DNA of 64,000 nucleotides, taken from assembly GCF_004293625.1 (NCBI RefSeq), contig NZ_CP033040.1, positions 1,612,001-1,676,000 of the forward strand, in the 5' to 3' direction. Below the pieces are notes generated by a model. The model was given only the letters and a program-made list of their open reading frames with translations, was not told the origin of the DNA and did no database searches. The position numbers were made by a program, and so were the translations under genes. Position 1 is the first letter of the stretch; each line of letters starts with the position of its first letter. Below are positions 30,541 through 39,373 of this stretch, piece by piece. This DNA is from Thiomicrorhabdus indica (GTDB lineage Bacteria > Pseudomonadota > Gammaproteobacteria > Thiomicrospirales > Thiomicrospiraceae).

Positions 30541-30550
30541 GGAAAGCTCC

Positions 30551-31054
30551 ATGACAAAAGTTGTTATTGGCACCACAATGGGTGACATCACTGTAGAACT
30601 CGATCAAGAAAAAGCACCAATTGGTGCAGAAAACTTTATTCATTATGTAATGGAAGGTTTTTACAACGGCACTCTGTTTCACCGCATTATCCCTAACTTT
30701 ATGGTTCAAGGTGGCGGAATGCTTCCAGGTATGGAAGATAAAGACGCTGGTGACCCAATTGAAAACGAAGCGGATAATGGCTTGAAAAACGTCCGCGGAT
30801 CACTTGCTTATGCTCGCACAATGGATCCACACTCTGCAACCACACAGTTCTTTATTAACTTAAAAGATAATTCATTCCTTGATCACACCGGAAAAAACTC
30901 TCAAGGTTGGGGATACGCAGTATTCGGTCAAGTCGTAGAAGGAATGGATATTGTTGATGCAATGGCAGGTGTTGACACCACTTCACGTCGCGGCCATCAA
31001 GACGTGCCGGTGGAAGACATTTTGATTACTAAAACAACGTTACTTGAAGATTAA
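30551..31054 (+). CDS. ppiB: cytosolic cyclophilin-type peptidyl-prolyl isomerase
   Basis: 167 residues without a signal peptide. Cyclophilin motifs are FHRIIPNFMVQGGGM, ARTMDPHSATTQFFINL and WGYAVFGQVVEGMD. It is a close paralogue of the preceding periplasmic gene and in the same operon, ending at a strong terminator and followed by lpxH. Confidence 0.93.
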   Translation: MTKVVIGTTMGDITVELDQEKAPIGAENFIHYVMEGFYNGTLFHRIIPNFMVQGGGMLPGMEDKDAGDPIENEADNGLKNVRGSLAYARTMDPHSATTQFFINLKDNSFLDHTGKNSQGWGYAVFGQVVEGMDIVDAMAGVDTTSRRGHQDVPVEDILITKTTLLED

Positions 31055-31072
31055 TTCAATCGTCATTACGTC

Positions 31073-31109
31073 AAAAAACAGAAAGTATTGTCAGATACTT
31101 TCTGTTTTT
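31073..31109 (+). terminator. intrinsic terminator after ppiB
   Basis: An 11-bp perfect stem (ACAGAAAGTAT at 31078-31088 with its complement at 31095-31105), a six-base loop, and flanking A and T runs. Confidence 0.85.
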
Positions 31110-31151
31110 CGCATTTTCACTACCAAACAATGATTCATTGAGGTTCAAATC

Positions 31152-31907
31152 TTGACAGCCTCTCACTCTCAACCCAAAACCCTTGCCTTGGTGATTGCAG
31201 ATATTCACCTGCAACCAAACAACCCAAAACATCCAATCAACCAACATTTTTTGTCTTTTATTCAAAAAGTTGCTCCGAGTAGCTCAAAACTTTATATCTT
31301 AGGTGACCTATTCGAAGTCTGGTTGGGCGACGACATTGGCCTGCAAGATTATGCAACGGAACTAAATGCACTCAAATATCTGATTGATTCAGGAACCCAA
31401 GTTTTCGTACAGTATGGCAATCGTGACTTTCTAATGAAACAGCGTTTTAGCCAAACAACCGGCATCCAACTATTACCCGATGAGTATCCGGCTGAAATCG
31501 GACCGCACAAGCTGTTAATGGTTCACGGTGACCAACTATGCACCTTGGATGAAAATTACCAGAAAATGCGACGCTGGTTTCGTAAGAATTGGGTTCAGTG
31601 GCTGTTTCTAAAACTCCCTCAAACACAACGTAAAAAAATTGGCAGTAAAATGCGACAGACTTCGAATTCTACCGGCCGGTCAAAAAGCTCGGAAATGATG
31701 GATGCACAAGAATCTGCAATTGTTGCGCTATTAAACCGTTATCCTGATTATCACACACTCATTCACGGTCACACTCATCAACCGAACCACTATGAATTTA
31801 CGATGAACCAACACTCCTATCATCGCTATGTATTGAGTGATTGGCGACCGCAAACAAATTATCTATCGATTGATTCGCAAAAGATTCAAATCATAAATTT
31901 TGAATAA
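31152..31907 (+). CDS. lpxH: UDP-2,3-diacylglucosamine diphosphatase
   Basis: A 251-residue calcineurin-like phosphoesterase that makes lipid X in lipid A synthesis. Metal-binding motifs: ADIHLQPNN, LGDLFEVWLGDD, GNRDFLM, MVHGDQLC and IHGHTHQPNHY. The start appears to be TTG at 31152 with GAGG nine bases before. The ppiB-lpxH order is the E. coli order. The palindrome at 31671-31680 encodes STGRS in a variable region. Confidence 0.92.
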   Translation: MTASHSQPKTLALVIADIHLQPNNPKHPINQHFLSFIQKVAPSSSKLYILGDLFEVWLGDDIGLQDYATELNALKYLIDSGTQVFVQYGNRDFLMKQRFSQTTGIQLLPDEYPAEIGPHKLLMVHGDQLCTLDENYQKMRRWFRKNWVQWLFLKLPQTQRKKIGSKMRQTSNSTGRSKSSEMMDAQESAIVALLNRYPDYHTLIHGHTHQPNHYEFTMNQHSYHRYVLSDWRPQTNYLSIDSQKIQIINFE

Positions 31908-31954
31908 CGCATGTATTTTCAATACCTAGAAGCAAAGAAGCCGGTTCAAAATAA

Positions 31955-31964
31955 ACCGGCCGGT
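31955..31964. repeat. ACCGGCCGGT palindrome downstream of lpxH
   Basis: Exact copy. The GCCGGTT at 31940 can also pair with AACCGGC at 31954, giving a possible weak hairpin downstream of lpxH. Confidence 0.75.
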
Positions 31965-32009
31965 AATGTTTTAACAATTTTTAAGCTTTTATAAGTGATT
32001 CTTTTTGCC

Positions 32010-33272
32010 TTAAAAAGTTTTGGTTGTTAAAACATGTTTCTCCCCTTCTGAACGTGCAATCACTGCAGCACCGACTGAATCACTGAACACATTCACAGCC
32101 GTTCGCATCATATCCAAAATTCTATCAACGACAAGTAATAACCCAATGGCTTCTGCCGGCAATCCAACCGCCACCAAGATAATTGAAATAGCCACTAGAC
32201 TTGCAGATGGAATGCCAGCAACCCCGATGGAAGTGGTTAAAGCAATTAACACAATGAGCAATTGTGTACCTAAATCTAAAGGCACACCGAATAATTGCGC
32301 AATAAAAATCGCCGCCACACATTCGTAAAGCGCAGTTCCATCCATATTGACTGTTGCACCCAACGGCAAAACAAAACTCGAAACCCGGTTGGAAACGCCT
32401 GCGCGATGCTCTAAAGCATTAATCGTAACCGGCAAAGTTGAGGATGAGGAACTGGTAGAAAACGCAGTGAGTAAAGCCGGAGTCATGGCTTGATAATGTA
32501 ACCAAGGGTTTTTCACGCCTCCTAAAAAACGCAGAATTAGCGGCATGGCAACGGCAAAGTGAATCAACAACGCACCTGTCACTGTGATGAAGAAAAGCGC
32601 AAGATTATCAAATTGTTCAAATCCAGTTTTGGCGACCGAAGCCGCAACCAAACCAAACACTCCAATCGGGGCAAACTTCATAATCAAAGTCGTCATCAAC
32701 ATCATGACATCAAAGACACCCTGCCAGAAGTTTTTAAGCGTTTCCGCTCCCCCACCTTTAATTTGCGTCATAAAAAAACCAAACAGCAAACTAAAGAAAA
32801 TCAGACCGAGCATTTGCCCCTCTGCGGCAGCGTCAACGATATTGGTTGGAATCATACGCAGAAAGACTTCAACCACATCACCGGCCGATTTACCTTCAAC
32901 CGCAGACATCACGCTTTCTTCAGCAACTATTTCAGGAGGAGGCTCCTCACTTACTCCTGGCTGAATCATATTCACCATTGTTAAACCGATAATAATCGCA
33001 ATAAAACTGGTAAACAGATAGTAGGATAAAGTTTTAAGCCCTAATCGACCAAAACCACCATTTTCGCCAATGTTTGAAATCCCGGTAATAATTGCAGAAA
33101 CCACTAGAGGCACGACAATCATTTTCAGAGCATTCAAAAAAAGTGTCCCAATAAAGGTGTAGATGGCTAACCAGTGGATTCCACCAATAGTACCTTCAGT
33201 CCCAGTCCAAGTACCCATGATTACCGCCAGAAGTAGCGCAATCAGAATTTGCCAATGCAGAGCAAGTCTCAT
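32010..33272 (-). CDS. dicarboxylate/amino acid:cation symporter (DAACS family)
   Basis: A 420-residue membrane transporter. It has eight-helix DAACS topology with the serine-rich re-entrant loop TAFSTSSSSSTLPVT, the ion/substrate motif NMDGTALYE, and TTSIGVAGIPSASL. It imports C4-dicarboxylates or glutamate/aspartate with Na+ or H+; the substrate cannot be resolved. Single gene. Confidence 0.88.
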   Translation of the reverse strand: MRLALHWQILIALLLAVIMGTWTGTEGTIGGIHWLAIYTFIGTLFLNALKMIVVPLVVSAIITGISNIGENGGFGRLGLKTLSYYLFTSFIAIIIGLTMVNMIQPGVSEEPPPEIVAEESVMSAVEGKSAGDVVEVFLRMIPTNIVDAAAEGQMLGLIFFSLLFGFFMTQIKGGGAETLKNFWQGVFDVMMLMTTLIMKFAPIGVFGLVAASVAKTGFEQFDNLALFFITVTGALLIHFAVAMPLILRFLGGVKNPWLHYQAMTPALLTAFSTSSSSSTLPVTINALEHRAGVSNRVSSFVLPLGATVNMDGTALYECVAAIFIAQLFGVPLDLGTQLLIVLIALTTSIGVAGIPSASLVAISIILVAVGLPAEAIGLLLVVDRILDMMRTAVNVFSDSVGAAVIARSEGEKHVLTTKTF

Positions 33273-33308
33273 AGTATCTTCCTTACAAGCTAAATCTAAA
33301 TTTTAGCT

Positions 33309-33340
33309 AAAAAAAAAGCGCTTGGAATAAGCGCTTTTTT
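33309..33340 (-). terminator. terminator after the rhodanese gene
   Basis: AAGCGCTT inverted repeat with a five-base loop, flanked by A9 and T6. It lies just downstream of the minus-strand rhodanese gene and upstream of the symporter. Confidence 0.75.
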
Positions 33341-33356
33341 AAATTCATGTCAATGA

Positions 33357-33653
33357 TTAAACATCAGGACACTGTCCCCAGGCCATATATGAACCTAGGT
33401 TATGCACATCAGAAAAGCCTTGTGAAACTAAAATCTGTAGTGCCATTTGTGAACGCTGACCTGAACGGCAATAAACAACGATCGGCAGAGATTTATCTAA
33501 ACTTGTGTTTGCAGTACGATCAATATCTTGAAGGGGAAGATTCTTCGCTCCAGGAATACCGCTTTCTGCAAACTCTTCTGGCGTACGAACATCAACCAGT
33601 TGAGCATTTTGCTCTTTAATTAACTTTTTTGCATCTTCGCAAGGAATAAACAC
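33357..33653 (-). CDS. single-domain rhodanese-like sulfurtransferase
   Basis: 98 residues with the rhodanese core: QLVDVRTPEEFAESGIPGAKNLPL and the active-site loop VVYCRSGQRS carrying the catalytic cysteine. The start is a GTG at 33653 preceded by GGGAG. It is cytosolic. It probably carries persulfide sulfur, possibly linked to the sulfur metabolism suggested by the ETHE1-like gene. Confidence 0.88.
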   Translation of the reverse strand: MFIPCEDAKKLIKEQNAQLVDVRTPEEFAESGIPGAKNLPLQDIDRTANTSLDKSLPIVVYCRSGQRSQMALQILVSQGFSDVHNLGSYMAWGQCPDV

Positions 33654-33763
33654 TTGTTATGACTCCCTATACACTATTTTCAAACTGTGGCTAATATACA
33701 GCAATTTCACAAAAAGACAAATATTAGAAACTACTTAAGTGTTACGTGACTTACGCAAAAGCA

Positions 33764-34264
33764 CTAAATAAGCAATGCATAAATCGTCCAAATCGAAAGC
33801 GCAGCAAATAAAGCGGCCACAACATCATCTGCCATAATGCCAAAACCACCTTCCAACTCTTCATCCAACCACTTGATTGGCCAAGGCTTTACGATATCAA
33901 AAACTCGAAATGCGATAAATGCCACTATCCACCATTGCCACGTCTGTTCGGGCAATAAAATCAGTACAATCCAAATACCAATAAATTCATCCCAAACAAT
34001 TCCACCGTGATCATGAACCCCAATAGCATCCGCCGATTTTTGGCAAATCCAGCTTCCAACTAACAGCCCAAAAATCAAAAGAACCCAAGCTGCCCATTCG
34101 GATAGAAGTAATATAGGCAAAAATAAAATCAAACCTGCTAGCGTTCCCCACGTTCCAGGAGCAGGATTCAGTAAACCAGAGCCGAAACCATACCCTAAAA
34201 ATTGCGCAGGGTCTTTTACAATTTGTGAAAACAACGGAGGGGGGACTTTTTCTTTATGACTCAT
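33764..34264 (-). CDS. pgpA: phosphatidylglycerophosphatase A
   Basis: 166 residues from the ATG at 34264. It is an inner-membrane protein with the PgpA signature GSGLLNPAPGTWGTLAG near residue 27, DEFIGIWIVL, and the FRVFDIVKPWPIKWLDEELEGGFGIMADDVVAAL segment. It dephosphorylates phosphatidylglycerol phosphate. In many genomes it follows thiL; here thiL is not adjacent. Confidence 0.92.
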   Translation of the reverse strand: MSHKEKVPPPLFSQIVKDPAQFLGYGFGSGLLNPAPGTWGTLAGLILFLPILLLSEWAAWVLLIFGLLVGSWICQKSADAIGVHDHGGIVWDEFIGIWIVLILLPEQTWQWWIVAFIAFRVFDIVKPWPIKWLDEELEGGFGIMADDVVAALFAALSIWTIYALLI

Positions 34265-34461
34265 CTTTTTACAGGAACCCATCAAATTAAAGGTGCACAC
34301 TATACCAAAGATTCACCTATAGATTAGGTCACCCATTAAACAATAGGTTAAAGAAACTCTAGCAATGGTATTACATCCAGAATAAACACTTTGAATCTAT
34401 TAATCCCAATGAAAAGTCCATTTAATCTATTTATTTATCGCGGACACAACACGGAGTTACC

Positions 34462-35631
34462 TTACCCAAAACAAATACAATCTCTACCTTGTGATTTAGC
34501 TTTATATAATTGAATATCGGCTCTATGGACCGCAGAAGAAAGTTCTTCATTTTGATTTAAGGCAACCAAGCCAGCGCTAAAGGTTAGTTTTTGAGATTGA
34601 GGATCAAAAAGATTTAAGTTTTGGCTAAAATTCTCCAACAGATTCAATGAATCGTTGACTGGTTTTTTTAACAAAAGCAAAAACTCTTCGCCACCATAAC
34701 GAGCTGTCATCCCTTCACTAGCGTCACTTGTAGACTCCAACTCCTTTGCAAATTCCACTAGAATCTCATCGCCGACTTGATGCCCAAATCGATCATTAAG
34801 ACGTTTAAAAAAGTCCAAATCTAGGATAGCTAAACTATAGTCAGTTTTTTTATCAATATTCTCATACAATCGAGTAAATGCATTGCGATTATAAAGTCGA
34901 GTTAGAGGATCCGTTTCTGCTAGGACTTTCAATTGCTGAGCTAACCGGTCTGATTTTTCTCGCTGAAGTCGATAGCGTTTTCCATAGGTTTTCATAATAA
35001 AAACCGACATAGCAACAGTAATCACATAACTAAACATTAAATCTAACTGTTTCGCTTGTTCGCTTGGATATCGATAGATTAAATGATCCAGTCTTGTTTC
35101 ACTAAAGACTAAAAAAGCAGGGACAACTAAAACCAGAGACATAAAAAAGTAGCGAGATTTTGGGTAGTCAGTTAACAGGTAACTTAAATAAAATGCTGCA
35201 ATTAAAAAAAGTAACAAAGTTGGACCTTCAGAACCCCCATTAAAAATCCAATTGGCTGGCAATAGGACAATAATCACAATCGCCAGAAATAACAGCGACA
35301 TGGTCAGAAACTGGCCTCTAAAACGTGAGAAGTAAAAAAGAAGAATATGTGCAAAACCGACAGCAACCAAAGCGATATTAAATTCAAAGGGTGCGGTTAA
35401 AAAAACAGTATTGAAAACCGCGGCGCTTAGATACATGAGAATACCGGCTAAAAGCAATATGTGATGAGTATATTCTTGGGGACGTTCTGGATCACCCAAT
35501 AACCACTTAAGTTTATTCAAAATAAAGCCTTCACGAAAACAAGGGTCACAACAGCGACTATTTACAAAGCCACATCCTATATTGGCACAATCGAAACAAA
35601 CAGCCGAACGAAAACTTGATTTAGTACACAT
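34462..35631 (-). CDS. membrane diguanylate cyclase with a cysteine-rich N-terminus
   Basis: 389 residues. The first 35 hold seven cysteines (C2, C12, C15, C20, C27, C28, C31). About six transmembrane segments follow (residues 55-205), then a GGDEF domain (225-389) with ETDPLTRLYNRNAF, LDLDFFKRLND and the active-site loop ARYGGEEF. No RxxD inhibitory site is visible five residues before GGEEF. It is predicted to make cyclic-di-GMP. The N-terminal cysteine cluster may bind zinc or an Fe-S cluster and act as a sensor; that is inference. Confidence 0.85.
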   Translation of the reverse strand: MCTKSSFRSAVCFDCANIGCGFVNSRCCDPCFREGFILNKLKWLLGDPERPQEYTHHILLLAGILMYLSAAVFNTVFLTAPFEFNIALVAVGFAHILLFYFSRFRGQFLTMSLLFLAIVIIVLLPANWIFNGGSEGPTLLLFLIAAFYLSYLLTDYPKSRYFFMSLVLVVPAFLVFSETRLDHLIYRYPSEQAKQLDLMFSYVITVAMSVFIMKTYGKRYRLQREKSDRLAQQLKVLAETDPLTRLYNRNAFTRLYENIDKKTDYSLAILDLDFFKRLNDRFGHQVGDEILVEFAKELESTSDASEGMTARYGGEEFLLLLKKPVNDSLNLLENFSQNLNLFDPQSQKLTFSAGLVALNQNEELSSAVHRADIQLYKAKSQGRDCICFG

Positions 35632-35832
35632 CTCTAAACTGGTAAATTCAAGCCAACGTATTCTGCTTCAACTTAAGATACATAACAAGGCATTGACCAC
35701 AAAAAATAAAAGGAATTATTGGAATGTAAATTTAGTACGTTTGACTTAGCCACGTATCAAACTAAAATCCATACTGAGTAACAGTACATTTCTACATGGG
35801 AAGAACAGCTCTTCAGCTTGACTAAATTGCCT

Positions 35833-36546
35833 TTAATCTGACAAATAGTATTCGACAGTAGTGACCACACGAACTTTCTTAATATGCGGATTGTTTTTAT
35901 CACGATCCGAGATACTAAATTGCCCTTGAGAAGCTCTTTTGATTTTTCCAAGCTTACTTTGAGAGTCTAGTGCAAACTTTTCTGCGACCTCTCTCGCTTT
36001 TCGAGTCGCCTCTTCAATCATCTCAGGCTTTACTTCGTTTAATCGAAGAAAGTTATAATCGGTTTTGGTTTGGTAGTTTCCACCTGTAAACACAATCCCT
36101 TGCTTTCCTAACTCGGAGAGTCTGCTCATGACATTCCGAACTGTCGTAATATTCTCAGAATAAACCGTTACGGTCTGAGAAGCGGTATAACGAAATTCTG
36201 CATTCGCATTATTGCCATATTGCTGGGCGGATTTGTCTGTAATTGAAGGAGACGAAAAGCTAACCTCATCGGATTTAATGCCATTTTCAACAAGAAACGA
36301 CTGAATTTTTGACGTATTCCTATCCATTTCATCGTAAATCGATTCAATATCGTTACTTGCAACCGTATATTGGATTGGCCATATAACGATGTCGGCGCTA
36401 AACTCTCGCTCCGACAATCCTTTTACAACGACACTTCTCTCATACTGTTTAAACTCTATCGCCGCAAGGCCTAAAAGATAACCAAGTGTTGATAGCCCAA
36501 AGAATATAAATATTCCTAATATTAAAGCACCAGCATTCTTATTCAC
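35833..36546 (-). CDS. SIMPL-domain (DUF541) protein
   Basis: A 237-residue protein with an N-terminal membrane anchor or signal (residues 8-28) and a SIMPL/DUF541 domain: VVVKGLSEREFSADIVIWPIQYTV, QSFLVENGIKSDEVSFSSPSITD and ATRKAREVAEKFALDSQSKLGKI. These are periplasmic or membrane-anchored proteins of uncertain role. It is the last non-cassette gene before the integron. Confidence 0.82.
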   Translation of the reverse strand: MNKNAGALILGIFIFFGLSTLGYLLGLAAIEFKQYERSVVVKGLSEREFSADIVIWPIQYTVASNDIESIYDEMDRNTSKIQSFLVENGIKSDEVSFSSPSITDKSAQQYGNNANAEFRYTASQTVTVYSENITTVRNVMSRLSELGKQGIVFTGGNYQTKTDYNFLRLNEVKPEMIEEATRKAREVAEKFALDSQSKLGKIKRASQGQFSISDRDKNNPHIKKVRVVTTVEYYLSD

Positions 36547-36597
36547 AACACTCTCCTTTTAGGTATTGTTCTTAACAAGAACCTTCATATTACCATG

Positions 36598-36653
36598 ACC
36601 CAACGATTTTAATTTTTTGTGGATGCCTCTCAAGTTAATTGCAATGATTACAC
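36598..36653 (-). repeat. degenerate attC remnant at the distal end of the array
   Basis: The stretch ATTTTAATTTTTTGTGG followed by AAGTTAATTGCAATGATTA aligns with the right half of intact attC sites in this array (for example 37978-38041). The simple core site is damaged. I take this as the old end of the cassette array. Confidence 0.5.
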
Positions 36654-36809
36654 TGCATCAGGCAGCTAACAAACACCATATTCCACTCAAGGAATCTAGT
36701 GCGACAGGGAAGATACCCAAGTATATGGTCGCTGCAATAAGAAGACCAACATGCCTTAAATGCTTGTTTCCATAGGCTTCACGGAATAAATGAGCTTTGC
36801 TATATAGTT

Positions 36810-37217
36810 TTATGCTTGCGGCAAAGCCTTAATCATGGGAATTTTATGAAGGTCTTTATCCCAATTTGCTTTGCTCGAAATAAAAATGTGAGCGGTAGGT
36901 ATGATGGGAATAGCACAATCAAGGCTTCCTGCAGGAACCACAAGAAGTTCATTTTCCAATTGAATATTTGGAAGTGCCGATCCACAAATTGAGCAAAATG
37001 ATTTGCTGTGTTGAGTTGAAGGTAATGTAAAGTTTGTTACTTTATCGACTCCTGACAACCATTTCAATTTGGCAGAAGAAGAAAAAAGATTGGCTCCATG
37101 CGCTGAGCCTGTATCTTTTCGACACCGACTACAATGGCAAAGGTAAAAATTATCAAAATCACCTTCTATTTCGAAAGTGACCTCACCACAAAGACATGAC
37201 CCTGACTTTTTACTCAT
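36810..37217 (-). CDS. GFA-family (glutathione-dependent formaldehyde-activating-like) protein
   Basis: 135 residues from the ATG at 37217 (MSKKSGSCLCGEV); a longer frame passes through a palindrome and is not used. Zinc ligands are seen in CLCGEVTF, CHCSRCRKDTGSAHG and FCSICGSALPN. These enzymes bind zinc and are linked to glutathione adducts, but most lack proven activity. It is probably the last gene cassette of the array. Confidence 0.82.
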   Translation of the reverse strand: MSKKSGSCLCGEVTFEIEGDFDNFYLCHCSRCRKDTGSAHGANLFSSSAKLKWLSGVDKVTNFTLPSTQHSKSFCSICGSALPNIQLENELLVVPAGSLDCAIPIIPTAHIFISSKANWDKDLHKIPMIKALPQA

Positions 37218-37246
37218 AGATAAAACTCCCAATGATTGTGATTTAT

Positions 37247-37256
37247 ACCGGCCGGT
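37247..37256. repeat. ACCGGCCGGT palindrome (last before the 11-kb gap)
   Basis: Exact copy just upstream of the GFA gene start. The next exact copy is at 48450, inside argG. Confidence 0.85.
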
Positions 37257-37440
37257 ATGCAAAGAATGCTTTATTCAGAGGCTTGTCCGCTGTAACGGTT
37301 TATTAACGGCCTTAGACTTAATCCATTATTTTACGGGGATACCCCACTCTTCCAATGGAGTAAAAATTCACCAGCCACGGAGTATTCGGTTAAAAGCAAT
37401 AAAAAACAACAAGGTACTTATTCAAGTTCCTATCCTTATG

Positions 37441-37500
37441 AAGTTAGTCGCTGTGATAACAGCAGCGCATTCACACGCCCGACTGCATAAATTGTTAAGC
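37441..37500 (-). repeat. attC-like site
   Basis: An imperfect inverted repeat (AGTCGCTGTG at the left, CACGCCCGACT at the right) ends in GTTAAGC at 37494-37500, which overlaps the stop of the adjacent minus-strand gene as usual for attC. The left core is unclear. Confidence 0.45.
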
Positions 37501-37941
37501 ATTTTTACCACTCAAAACTGACCATTGCTGCCAAGTGCCTACAGCAAAAAGGCCACTAATCAACAAACAGATAGCAGAACTAATTAACCAAAATGTCAGA
37601 CTGTTTTCTGGAAAAATTGGCATTAACCCTACAAAGAAAACGCCACGAATTAGAAATATACCGGTAATAAGGATGAGCGCTAATTTTGTAAGAGGTAAAC
37701 GTTTAATGACACCAGCACCTGACAAACCATAAATGGCCCAAACCAAAAGTATCAAGGCAATAAAAGAAGTAACCACTGTAGGAAACCAAAGCCCCTGCTC
37801 TGCCATCCGCGCCATTTGTTCACCTGCACCAAAGAAACGATACCAATCGCCTCCGAAAACAATACAGCCAAGATGAGCAAGTACAGCAGCAAAGCAACAT
37901 ATGGCCGCTGCTATTAGATATTTATTACTGGAAGTGTGCAT
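37495..37941 (-). CDS. cassette-encoded four-helix membrane protein
   Basis: 148 residues with four hydrophobic segments (about 8-30, 52-74, 86-106, 115-136) and short loops. No family recognised. It lies between attC-like sites, on the same strand as all other cassettes. The stop codon overlaps the following attC end. Likely an integral inner-membrane protein. Confidence 0.68.
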   Translation of the reverse strand: MHTSSNKYLIAAAICCFAAVLAHLGCIVFGGDWYRFFGAGEQMARMAEQGLWFPTVVTSFIALILLVWAIYGLSGAGVIKRLPLTKLALILITGIFLIRGVFFVGLMPIFPENSLTFWLISSAICLLISGLFAVGTWQQWSVLSGKNA

Positions 37942-37956
37942 TTTTCCTCTCCAAAT

Positions 37957-38041
37957 GCCTAACGTGGTGGAAATAACCTCGCGTACGGAAAATTTTAATT
38001 TTTCGGGTGTGAAACTCGTCAGGTTGATTGCATTGTTATGA
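37957..38041 (-). repeat. attC site
   Basis: 85 bp bounded by GCCTAAC (37957-37963) and GTTATGA (38035-38041), with inner arms AACCTCGCGT-like and ACTCGTCAGGTTGAT. It is one of a subfamily of similar attCs here, with the central AAATTTTAATTTTTCGGGTG. Confidence 0.75.
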
Positions 38042-38072
38042 GGAGCGCAAGCGATTCATGGCATTGCAATCT

Positions 38073-38118
38073 ATTAGCGCCACCCCGTTATGAGTGACCG
38101 CTTGCGGTCGCTCGTAAC
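38073..38118. repeat. 46-bp direct repeat, copy 1 (attC end plus hairpin)
   Basis: 45 of 46 bases match 38834-38879. It contains GCCACCCCGTTATGA (an attC right core) followed by the GACCGC/GCGGTC hairpin and the next attC left core TCGTAAC. Confidence 0.8.
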
Positions 38119-38183
38119 ACCTGTATAAACGGCGTCCGGTGGAGGCCCATCGGGCCGGAACGAATTTGATGCACTTGTTAGGC
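38112..38183 (-). repeat. attC site
   Basis: 72 bp from TCGTAAC (38112-38118) to GTTAGGC (38177-38183), with inner complementary arms GGCGTCCGG and related bases. The stop codon of the GNAT gene overlaps its right core. Confidence 0.65.
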
Positions 38184-38735
38184 TTTTATATCCCACTGTT
38201 CTCGTCGTAACCGGTAAAGTACATGAGGCCGCAAGTGGCTATTTTCAGGCAAGCTGGGATGCTCAAACTGGCCACTGTAATTCATGCCTATGCGCTCCAT
38301 GACCCGACGCGATCGCTGATTGCCAACTGTGGTAAATGAGACAATCTCTGGAAGCTCTAACTGTTGAAACGCAACGTTTAGCGCACCACGAGCAGCCTCT
38401 GATGCATAGCCTTTCCCCCAGTGGACTGACGATAACCGCCAACCTATCTCGACACAAGGAGAAAAAGGCAACGTTGCAGTGGGTACGTGTAGTCCACAAA
38501 AGCCAATAAACGGCTCGGCACCCTTGACTTCGACTGCCCAAAACCCCCAACCTCGCTGCTTTATGAGTGAGCGAATTTTCTCCGCCATCTCAGTACTTGC
38601 TTGGCCGCTCAGCGGTTCGGGAAAGTACTCCATGACCTTTGGATCGGCGTTCAGCAAGGCGAACGGCTTGAAATCACTTTCTTGCCATTGCCGCAAACAC
38701 AGCCGTTCGGTCTCAAATTCTATTAACTCTGCCAT
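38178..38735 (-). CDS. GNAT N-acetyltransferase (RimJ/RimL-like), cassette
   Basis: 185 residues from the ATG at 38735 (MAELIEFETERLCLRQWQ); the frame extends upstream into the attC and is not used. GNAT features are ERLCLRQWQESDF, the acetyl-CoA loop HWGKGYASEAARGAL, and VGNQRSRRVMERIGM. It probably acetylates an N-terminal or small-molecule amine; the substrate is unknown. Confidence 0.82.
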   Translation of the reverse strand: MAELIEFETERLCLRQWQESDFKPFALLNADPKVMEYFPEPLSGQASTEMAEKIRSLIKQRGWGFWAVEVKGAEPFIGFCGLHVPTATLPFSPCVEIGWRLSSVHWGKGYASEAARGALNVAFQQLELPEIVSFTTVGNQRSRRVMERIGMNYSGQFEHPSLPENSHLRPHVLYRLRREQWDIKA

Positions 38736-38759
38736 AACAGGGTGTGCCTTGTTTTTGAA

Positions 38760-38854
38760 GCCTAACGGGGTGGCGAAACACGCCAGGTTGATTGCTTTGT
38801 TAGACTGCCGCAGGCGGTCTGACAAGGGAATCGATTAGCGCCACCCCGTTATGA
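38760..38854 (-). repeat. compound attC site
   Basis: The left end GCCTAACGGGGTGGCG is complementary to the right end CGCCACCCCGTTATGA (ending 38854). A shorter attC-like unit ends inside at GTTAGAC (38799-38805). It looks like one attC nested in or fused to another. Confidence 0.6.
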
Positions 38855-38879
38855 GTGACCGCTTGCGGTCGCTCATAAC
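38834..38879. repeat. 46-bp direct repeat, copy 2 (attC end plus hairpin)
   Basis: One mismatch to 38073-38118. It places two attC cores (GTTATGA and TCATAAC) only about 18 bp apart. Confidence 0.8.
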
Positions 38880-38950
38880 GCTTTATTTAGGGGCCGTAGC
38901 TGCGAAGTAGCGCTGGTCCCAGCCTTTTTGCAATCGACTACAATTATTTG

Positions 38951-39352
38951 TTATTTGTTAAAATGTAACTTGAATTGGCCACAATAAGTTAATGATGAAT
39001 TGGAAACTGGTGTTTCTTTTAAAGGGAAGCCTCCTAAAGCCTGCCCATAAATCAGCACAAACACATTCGCCCCACCAACATTCTCTTTTATATGAGCTAT
39101 ATCGGAGGCCGCAACTCCTATATTGGAGAGATATTGAAAATCTAAATCAACCGTTTCGATGAAGTCTTCATCTAAATATGAGTCAATATTCTTTAGCAGT
39201 TCATGGGATGGATTCCGATCTTCCCAAGCTGCGTACTCTTCATCAGAAACTGATTCATCTGGTTCTGGCTCCCATTGAGGCTGAGAGTAGAGGCAGGCTG
39301 CTTCAATATTTTCAAATTCCCCAGAAAATACGTAAACAAACATTTCTTGCAT
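38951..39352 (-). CDS. Imm22-like immunity protein, cassette
   Basis: 133 acidic residues starting MQEMFVYVFSGEF. The YLDEDFIETVDLDF stretch and the overall small acidic fold resemble immunity protein 22 of polymorphic toxin systems. No toxin gene is adjacent, so it may act as an orphan immunity gene against neighbours' toxins. Family call is from memory of the motif and is tentative. Confidence 0.55.
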   Translation of the reverse strand: MQEMFVYVFSGEFENIEAACLYSQPQWEPEPDESVSDEEYAAWEDRNPSHELLKNIDSYLDEDFIETVDLDFQYLSNIGVAASDIAHIKENVGGANVFVLIYGQALGGFPLKETPVSNSSLTYCGQFKLHFNK

Positions 39353-39373
39353 AGCTTGACGCCTCCCATACTA

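Noticed and set aside
34303-34461. Possible small gene between pgpA and the diguanylate cyclase
   Set aside because: Only short, AT-rich frames; no ribosome binding site or hairpin.
37177-37521. 114-codon plus ORF between cassettes
   Set aside because: Opposite strand to all cassettes, crosses attC-like DNA and the GFA start, and has unlikely composition.
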